Shown here: in pieces, positions 43,716 to 52,469 of the stretch
How the letters are laid out: every line of letters starts with the position of its first letter
How positions within the stretch are numbered: the first letter of the stretch is position 1
Assembly: GCA_910575625.1 (NCBI GenBank)
Contig: CAJTFD010000001.1
Span: 62,001-126,000, forward strand
Source: Clostridia bacterium
GTDB taxonomy: Bacteria > Bacillota > Clostridia > Lachnospirales > Lachnospiraceae
DNA length: 64,000 bases
Direction of reading: 5' to 3'
The notes under the pieces: generated by a model
Database searches by the model: none
Told to the model about the DNA's origin: nothing
Seen by the model: only the letters and a program-made list of their open reading frames with translations
Program-made: the position numbers and the translations under genes

Positions 43716-43744
43716 ATTATACACCTATAAAAGATCTAAGTAAA
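43716..43744 (-). promoter_or_regulatory. Promoter of the sugar-sensing operon
   Basis: TTTACT (43739-43744), 17 bases, TATAAT (43716-43721) on the minus strand, immediately after the mgl terminator T-tract. The 43577-43715 leader shows no other clear element. Confidence 0.6.
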
Positions 43745-43784
43745 CCAAAAAAACGGCAAAACCTTCCGTCAGGCTCTGCCGTTG
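43745..43784 (-). terminator. Terminator of the mgl operon
   Basis: AACGGCA/TGCCGTT arms (43752-43758, 43777-43783) with inner AGCCT/AGGTT pairing are followed by T-run (complement of 43747-43753) on the minus strand. Confidence 0.85.
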
Positions 43785-43807
43785 TGATACTTTTTTGTGT
43801 ATCTTTC

Positions 43808-44794
43808 CTATGCTTTTGATTTTGTATTTTTCACATAATCGATGAACACAGCAAGCAAGATCACGATACCCTTGACCACATCCTGCCAAAACGAGTTTAC
43901 GTTGAGCAGGTTCAGACCATTGTTCAGGATACCGATGATCAGCGCACCGATGATCGTACCGCCGATCTTACCGGAACCACCGGCCATGGACGTACCGCCC
44001 ACAACGACCGCCGCGATCGCGTCCATCTCCGCGCCTTCACCTGCGGTGGGCTGTCCAGAGTACATACGGGAAGCCAACACGATACCGGCAAGACCCGCCA
44101 TCACGCCTGAGAACGCATGTACGAAGAATTTTACCCTTGAGACTTTGATACCGGAAAAGACTGCCGCCTGGGCATTTCCACCCACTGCGTAGATATGGCG
44201 GCCCATCTTCGTTTTGTTCATGATCAGCGCTGTGATGATCAAAACGATGATCATCAGGATGACCGGCACTGGGACGAATCCCACATACCCGGCGCCGATG
44301 AACTGCCACTCCTTTGTCACGACACGCACCGGAGAACCGCCTGTGTAGACTTTCGCCAGACCACGGGCGATGTTCATCGTCGCCAGAGTCACGATGAATG
44401 GCGGGATCGTGGTGCTGCTGATCACAAAACCGTTGAACACACCGATCACAAGACCGATCAGCACGCCCACGATCAGAGCGATCGCGATCGGCAGGTTATA
44501 ACGTGACACACAGCCTGCCGCCAGCACACCCGACAGGGCGATGATCGAACCCACTGAAAGGTCGATGCCGCCTAAGATGATGACCATGGTCATACCACAG
44601 GCCAGAAACATATTGGTCGAGATCTGACGCAATACGTTGAAAATATTTTTTGAAGTCAAAAATGATCCGCTTGTCGCCGGAAATACCGCCAGGAACACGC
44701 ACAATACCAGCAGTGCGCCGATGATGCCCATGTTTTCTTTCAGAAAAGCTGCCACTTTATTCGAGCTCGCTTTTTTTGCTGCTTCTTGAGCCAT
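43808..44794 (-). CDS. mglC: Sugar ABC transporter permease (MglC/RbsC family)
   Basis: This membrane component of a galactose/ribose-type ABC importer has 328 residues and about 8-10 spans. The family's EAA-like cytoplasmic motif region and the conserved IILGGIDLSVGSIIALSG (about 67-84) and AVVVGGTSMAGGSGKIGGT (about 258-276) are present. ATG with GGAGGGG. It is last in mglBAC and ends in the terminator at 43745. Confidence 0.93.
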   Translation of the reverse strand: MAQEAAKKASSNKVAAFLKENMGIIGALLVLCVFLAVFPATSGSFLTSKNIFNVLRQISTNMFLACGMTMVIILGGIDLSVGSIIALSGVLAAGCVSRYNLPIAIALIVGVLIGLVIGVFNGFVISSTTIPPFIVTLATMNIARGLAKVYTGGSPVRVVTKEWQFIGAGYVGFVPVPVILMIIVLIITALIMNKTKMGRHIYAVGGNAQAAVFSGIKVSRVKFFVHAFSGVMAGLAGIVLASRMYSGQPTAGEGAEMDAIAAVVVGGTSMAGGSGKIGGTIIGALIIGILNNGLNLLNVNSFWQDVVKGIVILLAVFIDYVKNTKSKA

Positions 44795-44829
44795 TTCTTC
44801 CCCTCCTTGATCCTTGTACCTTTACTATC

Positions 44830-46314
44830 TTAATTCGCTGCCAACTGCATGATCGATTCCTGGGTCACCTCTGCGTGGTCCAGACAGCCGGCCACACGGC
44901 CTTCCGCCATCACGTACACCCGGTCACTCATATTGATGATCTCCGGCAGTTCCGATGAGATCATGATGATCGACATGCCCTCTTTTACCAACTGGTTCAT
45001 GATCGCATAGATCTCGGATTTTGCCCCTACGTCCACACCGCGGGTGGGCTCATCCAAGATCAGGATCTTCGGATCTGTGGCCAGCCAGCGTCCGATCATC
45101 ACCTTCTGCTGGTTCCCACCGGAGAGATTCCCGATGGCCTGCTCCTGTGTGGGGGTCTTCGTGCTCATCATGTCAATGTATTTCTGAGTGATATCCACTT
45201 CCTTCTTGCCGTCTACGGCGATGCCGTGGATAAATTGTTCCAGCACTTCTATGGTGGAGTTAAACCGCACGCTCTGCACATGGTACAGACCCTCCAGCTT
45301 CCTGTCCTCGGGGACGAGAGCGATGCCGTATTTTAAAGCATCGATGGGGCTTTGGATATTGACTTTCTTTCCCTCCACATACACGTCCCCTTTGGAGCCT
45401 TTTGTCAGGCCGAAGATGCATTTCATCGTCTCGCTGCGCCCTGCGCCCACCAGTCCGGCAAACCCAACGATCTCGCCTTTTTTCAGCTCGAAGCTGGCAT
45501 CCTGGACCATCTTCCCGTCGGAGATGTTGTCGCACCTGAGCAATGTCTCTCCCGCTTCCTGATAGTCCCTTGTATAGTAATTCGTCAGCTCACGGCCTAC
45601 CATCATGGCGATCAGATCGTCCTTCGTCGTCTCTTTGACGACTTTCGTCCCCACGTACTGGCCGTCACGCATGATCGTCACACGGTCGCAGATCTCCTCC
45701 AGCTCGCTCATCTTATGGGAGATGTAGACGATCCCCACGCCCTTGGCTGTCAATTTGCGCATGGTCTCGAAGAGGAACGCCACCTCTTTATCTGAGATCG
45801 AAGATGTGGGCTCATCCATGACCAGGATCTTGGAATTATAGGAGATTGCCTTTACGATCTCCACCATCTGCTGCTGCGCGATGGTCAGATCCTTGATCAG
45901 GGCATTTGCATCTACATTTATTTCCTGGGCGTCAAGCAATGCCTGCGCCTCCTCCGTCATTTTCTTACGGTCGATCAATACACCGCTGCCATGTTCCCGT
46001 CCAAGGAAGATATTCTCGGCCACGGTCATGTGCGGGACCAGGACCAGTTCCTGGTGTATGATGGCGATCCCGTTGTCCTGGGCATCGCGCACGCCGCCTA
46101 TGGTCACTTTCTTTCCCTCAATGGTTATCTCCCCTTCTTCCGGATGATAGATCCCACCCAGCACCTTGATCAATGTGGACTTTCCGGCCCCATTTTCTCC
46201 CAGGAGCGCGTGGACTTCGCCGGCCCTCAATTCATAGCTGACATCATTTAACGCATATACACCGGGAAATCTTTTATGTATATGCTCCATTTTTAACAAA
46301 ACCTGTTCACTCAA
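44830..46314 (-). CDS. mglA: Sugar ABC transporter ATPase with two nucleotide-binding domains (MglA)
   Basis: The double ATPase of about 494 residues powers uptake of galactose/methyl-galactoside-type sugars. Domain 1 has Walker A GENGAGKSTLIKVL (about 37-50) and Walker B ILVMDEPTS; domain 2 has GLVGAGRSETMKCIFG as a degenerate Walker A, signature LSGGNQQKVMIGRWL and ILILDEPTRGVD. I prefer the TTG start at 46314 (MSEQVLLKMEH); a GTG four codons upstream is possible. A long hairpin (46372-46408) precedes it and may reduce its expression relative to mglB. Confidence 0.92.
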   Translation of the reverse strand: MSEQVLLKMEHIHKRFPGVYALNDVSYELRAGEVHALLGENGAGKSTLIKVLGGIYHPEEGEITIEGKKVTIGGVRDAQDNGIAIIHQELVLVPHMTVAENIFLGREHGSGVLIDRKKMTEEAQALLDAQEINVDANALIKDLTIAQQQMVEIVKAISYNSKILVMDEPTSSISDKEVAFLFETMRKLTAKGVGIVYISHKMSELEEICDRVTIMRDGQYVGTKVVKETTKDDLIAMMVGRELTNYYTRDYQEAGETLLRCDNISDGKMVQDASFELKKGEIVGFAGLVGAGRSETMKCIFGLTKGSKGDVYVEGKKVNIQSPIDALKYGIALVPEDRKLEGLYHVQSVRFNSTIEVLEQFIHGIAVDGKKEVDITQKYIDMMSTKTPTQEQAIGNLSGGNQQKVMIGRWLATDPKILILDEPTRGVDVGAKSEIYAIMNQLVKEGMSIIMISSELPEIINMSDRVYVMAEGRVAGCLDHAEVTQESIMQLAAN

Positions 46315-46371
46315 ATCATCACCCACTTAAAGTCTCATTAACAGTTCCTTGCTGCTCCAAACATGGAACAT

Positions 46372-46408
46372 GCCCCAAAAGCCTGTCTTTCTATGCGGCT
46401 TTTGGGGC
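46372..46408 (-). terminator. Intercistronic hairpin between mglB and mglA
   Basis: A 12-bp perfect stem GCCCCAAAAGCC/GGCTTTTGGGGC (46372-46383, 46397-46408) with a 13-nt loop lies between mglB and mglA. There is no T-tract afterwards. Such hairpins after binding-protein genes stabilise the upstream mRNA or cause partial termination, giving excess binding protein. Confidence 0.65.
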
Positions 46409-46486
46409 AGCCCCTTAAAAAAGCTATTGGATAACCATCCAGCAGTCCACGATCTTAGAAACTGGACAGTTTACGCCATTTGTTTC

Positions 46487-47572
46487 TTACTGCCATCCGT
46501 CTGTGCCATATTCTTCTACGTTGTCAGCATTGATCAGGAATGTCTCAACAGGATATCTGTCGTCCACTTCTTCCCCTGCCATGATCTTATACATCAGGTC
46601 TACAGAAGTCTCCGCGATGGATACCGGTGACTGCGCGCCTGTACCTTCGATCAGGGATTCGCCGGAAGCCAGCTCAGACTTGATGTCTGGGGAACCGTCC
46701 ACGCCGTAGATCTTGCAGTCTGTTAAGCCTGCTGCGTTTGCCGCTGCCAGTGCACCCAATGCTGTCGGGTCATTGCCGCCAAAGATCGCAACCACGTCGC
46801 TGTGTGCCTGTAAGAGGTCTTCTGCGATGCCCATAGATACTTCCAAGTTACCTTTTGCATCCTGCTGCGCAACGATGTCAAAGCCTTTTCCTTCGATCGC
46901 ATCCAGGAAACCGTTTGTCCTGTCTACTACGGAGTTCATGGTCGGGGAATCCAATACGATGATCGGGCCGCCGTCCGGGCATTTTGCTACCAGGTCTTCG
47001 CCGCAGACTTTACCTGCATTGTAGTTATCAGATCCTGCATAGGTAGCTACATAAGAAAGGTCTGCAACTTCTGTGTCAAAGTTTACGATGGGCACATCTG
47101 CTTCTTTGAGTGCATCCAATGCCGGAAGGATACCTTCTGCTTCTGCTGGATTTAAGAAGATACCGTCCATGCCCTGTGCGATCATATCCTCGATCTGTGT
47201 GATCTGGAGAGATACATCGTTGGCCGGGTCTGTGGAGATCAATTTGTCGCCTTTTTCCTCAACTGCTGTACGGATCGCATCCTCGATTGTTACGAAGAAT
47301 GGGTTTGTCCCGTCCATACAGGTGTATCCGAATGTGTAGGGGCCGCCAGAGCTCTCTTCTCCTGCATCGTCGCCCTCTTCTGCATCATCAGCCGCGGCCG
47401 CATCATCGGCTTCGTCTGCTCCATCTGCCGCATCGTCAACTGTGTCTTCCGCAGCCTCTGTTGTCTCCTGTGCATCGGATGAACCGCTATCAGAACTTCC
47501 GCCGCCGCATCCCATCAGTAATGTCCCTGCCATGGATAAACAGAGTAACGCTGCCAAAACTTTTCTTTTCAT
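46487..47572 (-). CDS. mglB: Galactose-type sugar-binding lipoprotein (MglB-like)
   Basis: This is the substrate-binding protein of the ABC importer, 361 residues. A lipoprotein signal (LLMGC, Cys22) is followed by an Asp/Ala/Glu-rich linker (about 23-75), then the Peripla_BP_4 domain with IFLNPAEAEGILPALDAL, VAIFGGNDPTALGALAAA and YGVDGSPDIKSEL. The C-terminus ends YGTDGWQ. ATG with GGGAGGAAG. First gene of mglBAC. The sugar is unknown; galactose, glucose or ribose are typical. Confidence 0.92.
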   Translation of the reverse strand: MKRKVLAALLCLSMAGTLLMGCGGGSSDSGSSDAQETTEAAEDTVDDAADGADEADDAAAADDAEEGDDAGEESSGGPYTFGYTCMDGTNPFFVTIEDAIRTAVEEKGDKLISTDPANDVSLQITQIEDMIAQGMDGIFLNPAEAEGILPALDALKEADVPIVNFDTEVADLSYVATYAGSDNYNAGKVCGEDLVAKCPDGGPIIVLDSPTMNSVVDRTNGFLDAIEGKGFDIVAQQDAKGNLEVSMGIAEDLLQAHSDVVAIFGGNDPTALGALAAANAAGLTDCKIYGVDGSPDIKSELASGESLIEGTGAQSPVSIAETSVDLMYKIMAGEEVDDRYPVETFLINADNVEEYGTDGWQ

Positions 47573-47728
47573 GATCTTACTTCCTCCCTTTTAAAATCTA
47601 AGATCTTATGACTACTTGTTTACAGTCTCTATTTTAACGCAAAAGTCCTTGAAAATCACCTATATTTTGTAATCAAATTTCGATGACATTTGTCACATCA
47701 CCCGTCCCTGTGACTTTTATCTCTCTTT

Positions 47729-48526
47729 TTACCTCTTTGTCAGATGAAAGTGCTCTTCCAATATCTGCTCGAACTGCTCCTGTGATGTGATCGACTCCTG
47801 CTTTGTCTGCCCGTGTTCCACACAGGTAAACACATCCCCCAGGATACTCTTGCTCCCCGCGGGCGTGCGGACATTCAGGAAATATTTCTGGGTAAAGACC
47901 GACTCCTCGCTCTTTGAACAATACTCATTCATCGTGATAAAATCCACATTTTCCTGGGGCATGGTGTTAAATTCCAGGACATCTTCATATGTACCGGAGG
48001 ATGTGATGCGCCCCAATATCCACCAATAGTCGTCCTTCTTTCTTATGTAAAATGTACTCCCGTGAAGATGCTCGCTGTGCCCATCCTGGATCAACACCGC
48101 GCCGGACGGCATGGGCCCGCCATACCCCACATCACAAAAATACAGCCCCTGATCCAGCTTGACGATGATCCCCCTGTGCAGGATCGGAGGGGTATGATCC
48201 TTGCCGCGGACGATCCTGCACATACAGGGATACGCCGCATAGCCCAGATCCTTTAAAAGCTGTGTGAACAGGGCATTCAGCTCAAAACAGTAGCCGCCCC
48301 GCTCCTGCCTGATGATCTTTTGGAAGATATCCTCGATCCCCAGGGATATGGGTTCATGGGGCTTGTAGGATCCATAAACATCCAGATTCTCAAATATGAT
48401 CTTGCACTGATGGGCATAGATCAGGGTATCCAGATAGTCTTTGTCCAGATCCTCACCCCGCTCTGTCTCAAGCCGCCGCAGATATGTATCCACGTCCGGG
48501 ATCGGGGCATCTAAATGTCTGTACAT
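47729..48526 (-). CDS. Arylamine N-acetyltransferase
   Basis: NAT transfers acetyl groups from acetyl-CoA to aromatic amines or related acceptors. The 265-residue protein has the active-site RGGYCFELN (Cys at about 80), a His in LHRGIIV (about 118), and an Asp in CDVGYGG (about 133), which form the Cys-His-Asp triad. Length is typical. It lies alone upstream of the mgl operon on the same strand, 156 bases from mglB. Role in this organism unknown, often xenobiotic or amide metabolism. Confidence 0.93.
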   Translation of the reverse strand: MYRHLDAPIPDVDTYLRRLETERGEDLDKDYLDTLIYAHQCKIIFENLDVYGSYKPHEPISLGIEDIFQKIIRQERGGYCFELNALFTQLLKDLGYAAYPCMCRIVRGKDHTPPILHRGIIVKLDQGLYFCDVGYGGPMPSGAVLIQDGHSEHLHGSTFYIRKKDDYWWILGRITSSGTYEDVLEFNTMPQENVDFITMNEYCSKSEESVFTQKYFLNVRTPAGSKSILGDVFTCVEHGQTKQESITSQEQFEQILEEHFHLTKR

Positions 48527-48695
48527 CTTTTGTCACCTCATTTCTTTAATATAAAATATACATGGATACAGTATATAAGAACTCCCCTCCACTTACAAGA
48601 ACAAAAAATCCCTGGATATATCCTTTTGGCAAGTATGCCAAACACCCTGTACAAAATGGCGGGATCAGAAATAAAAAATAAGGTCATTGTGCGGA

Positions 48696-48724
48696 TTTAC
48701 GGTAAAATCCCTTTGATCTATAAT
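48696..48724 (+). promoter_or_regulatory. Promoter of the GPH transporter/URO-D operon
   Basis: TTTACG (48696-48701), 17-base spacer, TATAAT (48719-48724). Transcription would start near 48731. Confidence 0.6.
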
Positions 48725-48751
48725 TATTTTCAGATTAATCACAGTTCCTAA

Positions 48752-48765
48752 AGATTGTACAATCT
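48752..48765. promoter_or_regulatory. Perfect 14-bp palindrome downstream of the promoter, operator candidate
   Basis: AGATTGTACAATCT is a perfect palindrome between the transcription start and the Shine-Dalgarno of the transporter gene. A related half (CAGATTAATC) lies 20 bases upstream at 48731-48740. The site suits a dimeric regulator acting as a block to transcription or translation; the PucR-type protein at 52470 or another regulator may bind. Confidence 0.5.
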
Positions 48766-48789
48766 GTATGAGAGAGGGGGAAATATCAT

Positions 48790-50196
48790 TTGAGTGACAC
48801 AAACAACAAAAAAGAACCAAAAGGTCTGAGTAAAGCGCTGAAGCTGTTTTACGGTGTGGGTGACTGTGGATTTACCCTGATGACCAACGTAGAGAGTTAT
48901 TACTTCAACTTTTTCCTGACGAACCTGGCCCAATTCGGTATGGGGACCGTATCATTCATCACCACGGTCGCCAGCGCTATCGACGCGTGCCTATCCTGGA
49001 TGTACGGCGCAGTCTTAAACAGTATCAAACCGAAGAAATGGGGCCGCTACCGCTCCTGGCTCGTCTTACTGCCCTGGCTGGTGCCGTTTTTATACGCATT
49101 CCAGTTCCTGAAGATCGGGGACGGACCTCTGTCCGTTGTCGTCATCATCGCAGCGGCCGTATTGAGCCACGTTGTATGGAACTTCCCGTATGTGGCCAAC
49201 GTATCCATGATCTCCGTGGCGGGCAAGACGCCGGATGACCGGGCGCAGCTCTCCTCCACAAGGGCGGCATGGGCGAATTTTTCAAAGGTCATCTTCTCCT
49301 ATGTAGGACCGCCTCTTGCAGCGCTGTTCGCGGGCATGATCGGTGAAAAGAGCCAGTACGGCGCCACCGCTTTCGTCTTGGGCTGTGTGATGGCTGTATT
49401 ATATTTTGCACATTTCAAGATGTTTGACGGATATGAGGAAGTGGAAGTGGATACTTCCGCCGCAGCGAAAAAAGACACCACCAAGACTTCCGGCGGTGAC
49501 CTGCTCAAAGCTCTGCTGCAGAATCCGCCTCTGATGACCCTGATGCTGGCGGACCTGGCGAAATGGATGTTCAACTTCGTATGTTCCGGCGTCGCTATTT
49601 ACTATTTTACATATGTTGCACAGAATGAAAAACTGCTGGCGACCTACATCCTGATCTCCAACATCTTGTGTGTTGTAGGCTCCTACCTGGCAAAGAATAT
49701 GGCGAAAAAACTTTCCACACGGACCACCACCATCTTTACATTTTTTGCCATGGCCGTTATATTGATCATAGGCAACTTCACCTACTCCAACGTGACAATG
49801 GTCATCGTGCTGATGTCTGCCGCTCAGTTCGGATACGGCATCGCGTATGCCTGTACACCGGCCCTCTACGCGGATACGATCATCTATTCTGAATGGAAGA
49901 CCGGGAAAAATGCCACCGGCTGGATCAGCGGTCTGCAGAACGTGCCCTTAAAGGTGGGCGTTATGACCAGGGGTATCATCATCTCCGCCTGTCTGGCGCT
50001 TGCCGCTTTTGACCCGTCCATCGACCCTGCAGCGGCCACAGAAGGACTGAAGAAAGGGATCTGTATGGCATTCATGATCATACCGGCCTGCGCGCTGATC
50101 ATCGCCGCTGTGCTCTTGCTGGTGGGCTTTAGGATCACCAAGGATAAAGTGGAACAGTACCAGGCAGAGATCGCCCAGCGGGCACAGAACGGATAA
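48790..50196 (+). CDS. GPH-family sodium/solute symporter
   Basis: This is a secondary transporter of the glycoside-pentoside-hexuronide:cation family (468 residues, 12 spans). The N-terminal KLFYGVGDCGFTLMTNVES, and the D-x-x-x-x-R loop region KTPDDRAQLSSTRAAWAN (about 139-156), fit the family. TTG start with AGGGGG at 9 bases. First gene of a three-gene transcript with two URO-D-type proteins (30 and 3 bases apart), so its substrate is probably the compound they handle, which may not be a sugar. Confidence 0.85.
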   Translation: MSDTNNKKEPKGLSKALKLFYGVGDCGFTLMTNVESYYFNFFLTNLAQFGMGTVSFITTVASAIDACLSWMYGAVLNSIKPKKWGRYRSWLVLLPWLVPFLYAFQFLKIGDGPLSVVVIIAAAVLSHVVWNFPYVANVSMISVAGKTPDDRAQLSSTRAAWANFSKVIFSYVGPPLAALFAGMIGEKSQYGATAFVLGCVMAVLYFAHFKMFDGYEEVEVDTSAAAKKDTTKTSGGDLLKALLQNPPLMTLMLADLAKWMFNFVCSGVAIYYFTYVAQNEKLLATYILISNILCVVGSYLAKNMAKKLSTRTTTIFTFFAMAVILIIGNFTYSNVTMVIVLMSAAQFGYGIAYACTPALYADTIIYSEWKTGKNATGWISGLQNVPLKVGVMTRGIIISACLALAAFDPSIDPAAATEGLKKGICMAFMIIPACALIIAAVLLLVGFRITKDKVEQYQAEIAQRAQNG

Positions 50197-50225
50197 GTTT
50201 ATTGATAGAAAGGACATGGCTATAA

Positions 50226-51281
50226 ATGGCAGGATTTGATAACAAAGAACTTGAGATCATCGGCGAATACAGCATGCCCGGGATCTACGGCGCACCGGAC
50301 TGCATCGTTCCCCGATACAACTACCCCATCACACCAAAAGAGAACATGATCCGGATGCTGGAGGGCAAAAAGCCCTTATGGGTCCCAAACCAGACCCTGG
50401 ACAACAACGCGATCCAGCCTCTGGTCATGCCGGACGCCCGCGCCAGGAACTTCGGCGGGATCGACTGGTTCGGCATTGAATGGGAATACGAACCTCTCTC
50501 CAAAGCCGCTATGGTCAAGCCAGGCACCCGGAGGCTCTCCGATATCACCAAATGGAGAGAGGAACTGGATTGGCCGGACCTCTCCGCCATCGACTGGCAG
50601 AAGGATTACGAGGAAAATTATAAGGGCAGGATCGCCGAAGACCGCCTGTCTTACTTTGTGATCGTCAACGGTCTTTTTGAACGGACAGCCGACCTGATCA
50701 CATTTGAAGATGCCTTCTGCGCCCTTTTGGAAGAACCGGAAGAACTGACAGCTTTTTATGATAAATTGGTGGACTGGCACATCGAACTGATCAAGATCGC
50801 CAGAGACGTATACCATGCGGACATGATCCTATTCCATGATGACATGGGGACACAGATCAACACATTCTTCTCACCGGATATCTACGAGGAATTGTTCCTG
50901 CCCCAGTACCAGAAGATCACAAAAGCCGCCCACGACATGGGGATGTACATCTGTCTCCACTCCTGCGGATGTATCAGTAAGCTGATGCCGCTGATCATCC
51001 AGGCCGGCTTTGACGCATGGGAGGGACAGGATACCGCCAATGACAAAAAAGCGATCATGGAGACATACGGCAAAGACCTTGCCCAGTGTACACTGTACAT
51101 CATCCCAGCCGATATGAGCGATGAAGACGCGGTGGCCGATATCCACAAACGGGTAGACGACCTGGCTATGACCGGACGTTTCGCCTGCCGCCTGCGGGAT
51201 GAAAAAACAGACCGGGCCGTCAACCTGGCCGAAGAACTCTATCGTTACAGCAGAATGAAATATATGGAAATGGAGGGATAG
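50226..51281 (+). CDS. URO-D superfamily protein, methyltransferase-like (first copy)
   Basis: The 351-residue protein has the uroporphyrinogen-decarboxylase/cobalamin-independent-methionine-synthase-like barrel. DADMILFHDDMGTQ-type segment and LHSCGCISKLMPLI (a His-Ser-Cys metal site, about 238-251) resemble zinc-dependent methyltransferases of the MtaA/veratrole type rather than heme enzymes. Such enzymes often transfer methyl groups from a substrate to a corrinoid protein. No corrinoid protein or activation protein is in the window. Stop and the next start are two bases apart, so coupled. Confidence 0.75.
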   Translation: MAGFDNKELEIIGEYSMPGIYGAPDCIVPRYNYPITPKENMIRMLEGKKPLWVPNQTLDNNAIQPLVMPDARARNFGGIDWFGIEWEYEPLSKAAMVKPGTRRLSDITKWREELDWPDLSAIDWQKDYEENYKGRIAEDRLSYFVIVNGLFERTADLITFEDAFCALLEEPEELTAFYDKLVDWHIELIKIARDVYHADMILFHDDMGTQINTFFSPDIYEELFLPQYQKITKAAHDMGMYICLHSCGCISKLMPLIIQAGFDAWEGQDTANDKKAIMETYGKDLAQCTLYIIPADMSDEDAVADIHKRVDDLAMTGRFACRLRDEKTDRAVNLAEELYRYSRMKYMEMEG

Positions 51282-51283
51282 AC

Positions 51284-52282
51284 ATGCTCACAGCAAAAGA
51301 AAATTTATTGGAAACTCTCAAAAAAGACGGAAAACCGGACCGTCTCGTCAACCAGTATCAGCCATTTGTGCCGATCATGAATGACCCTTTGAGCGTCTAT
51401 ACAAGGGGCAACCGTGTCAAAGGCACCACATCCTACGACCGTTGGGGCACCCAGATCCTCTATCCGGAAGACGCGCCGGGTCCCATGCCTCACGTGACCG
51501 AAGAGCTGAAAGTATGCCCGGACATCACCGAGTGGAAAAAATATGTCAAAGTACCGGATCTGGTCGCCAACTGCAGCGACGGATGGGAAGACGCCCTGGC
51601 TTCTGCTGCCGCCGTGGACCGTTCTGAAAAACTGGTCATGGGCTTCATGGGCACCGGCATATTTGAGCAGGCGCATTTTCTCATGGGATTTGAGGACACC
51701 CTGGCAAACCTGCTGATGGAGCCGGAATGTATGGCCGAACTGTTGGAAGCCATCGCAGAATACCGTTTTACCTATGCAAAATTACTGGTGGACAACCTCA
51801 AACCGGATGTGATCTTATCCCACGATGACTGGGGCACCAAGACAAGCCTCTTCATGCAGCCGGATACCTGGCGGGAATTCTTCAAAGACCACTACAAGAG
51901 GATCTACGGTTACATGAAAGAACACGGTGTGATCGTCATACACCATGCGGATTCCTTCTGTGAACCGATCATCGAGGATATGGTGGACTTAGGCATCGAC
52001 ATCTGGCAGGGCGTACTGCCGGAAAACGACATCGTAAAACTCCAGAAACAGCTGGACGGCCGGATGACGCTCATGGGCGGCGTGGACGCCACCATCGACC
52101 GGGCAGACGCCACAGAAGAAGAGATCCGCGCCAACGTGCGCCACGTGTGCGAGACCTACGGCCCAGGCGGACACTTCATCCCCTGCATGACCTATGGCCT
52201 CTCCGGGACCATCTACCCGCAGACAGACAAGTTTATCGCAGACGAGATCGACCGCTATAACAAAGAGACCTACGGGATCTGA
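51284..52282 (+). CDS. URO-D superfamily protein, methyltransferase-like (second copy)
   Basis: The 332-residue paralogue of the previous gene is diverged. It keeps VILSHDDWGTKTSLF (about 181-195) and the metal-site region VIVIHHADSFCEPI (about 212-225, His and Cys placed as in the first), then LMGGVDATIDRADATEEEI. Two URO-D proteins with a transporter suggest that they act on one substrate, possibly as a heterodimer. Demethylation is the family-based guess; no substrate can be named. Confidence 0.75.
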   Translation: MLTAKENLLETLKKDGKPDRLVNQYQPFVPIMNDPLSVYTRGNRVKGTTSYDRWGTQILYPEDAPGPMPHVTEELKVCPDITEWKKYVKVPDLVANCSDGWEDALASAAAVDRSEKLVMGFMGTGIFEQAHFLMGFEDTLANLLMEPECMAELLEAIAEYRFTYAKLLVDNLKPDVILSHDDWGTKTSLFMQPDTWREFFKDHYKRIYGYMKEHGVIVIHHADSFCEPIIEDMVDLGIDIWQGVLPENDIVKLQKQLDGRMTLMGGVDATIDRADATEEEIRANVRHVCETYGPGGHFIPCMTYGLSGTIYPQTDKFIADEIDRYNKETYGI

Positions 52283-52304
52283 TCTTTTTGAAAATATAAA
52301 TACC

Positions 52305-52342
52305 AGGACAGGATGGGGCGATACAGTGTCCTATCCTGTCCT
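52305..52342. terminator. Hairpin after the URO-D operon
   Basis: A perfect 10-bp stem AGGACAGGAT/ATCCTGTCCT with an 18-nt loop lies 23 bases after the second URO-D stop. No T-run follows, so it is at most a weak terminator or 3' stabiliser. The remainder of 52283-52469 shows no further clear site. Confidence 0.45.
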
Positions 52343-52469
52343 TATACTCGTGAGCATATTTATCTGCCAGATGATCTGCTTTTTCCCTGAAATTGCCGGA
52401 AGCCAGCTGGCAGATCCTCTGGCTCACGGGCATATGTATAGGATCAACAGCAAAATACGGAGGGATGGC

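Noticed and set aside
47573..47728. TGTGACAAATGTCA-like palindrome upstream of mglB as a CRP site
   Set aside because: The arms are short and Clostridia usually use CcpA rather than CRP; too weak to call an operator.
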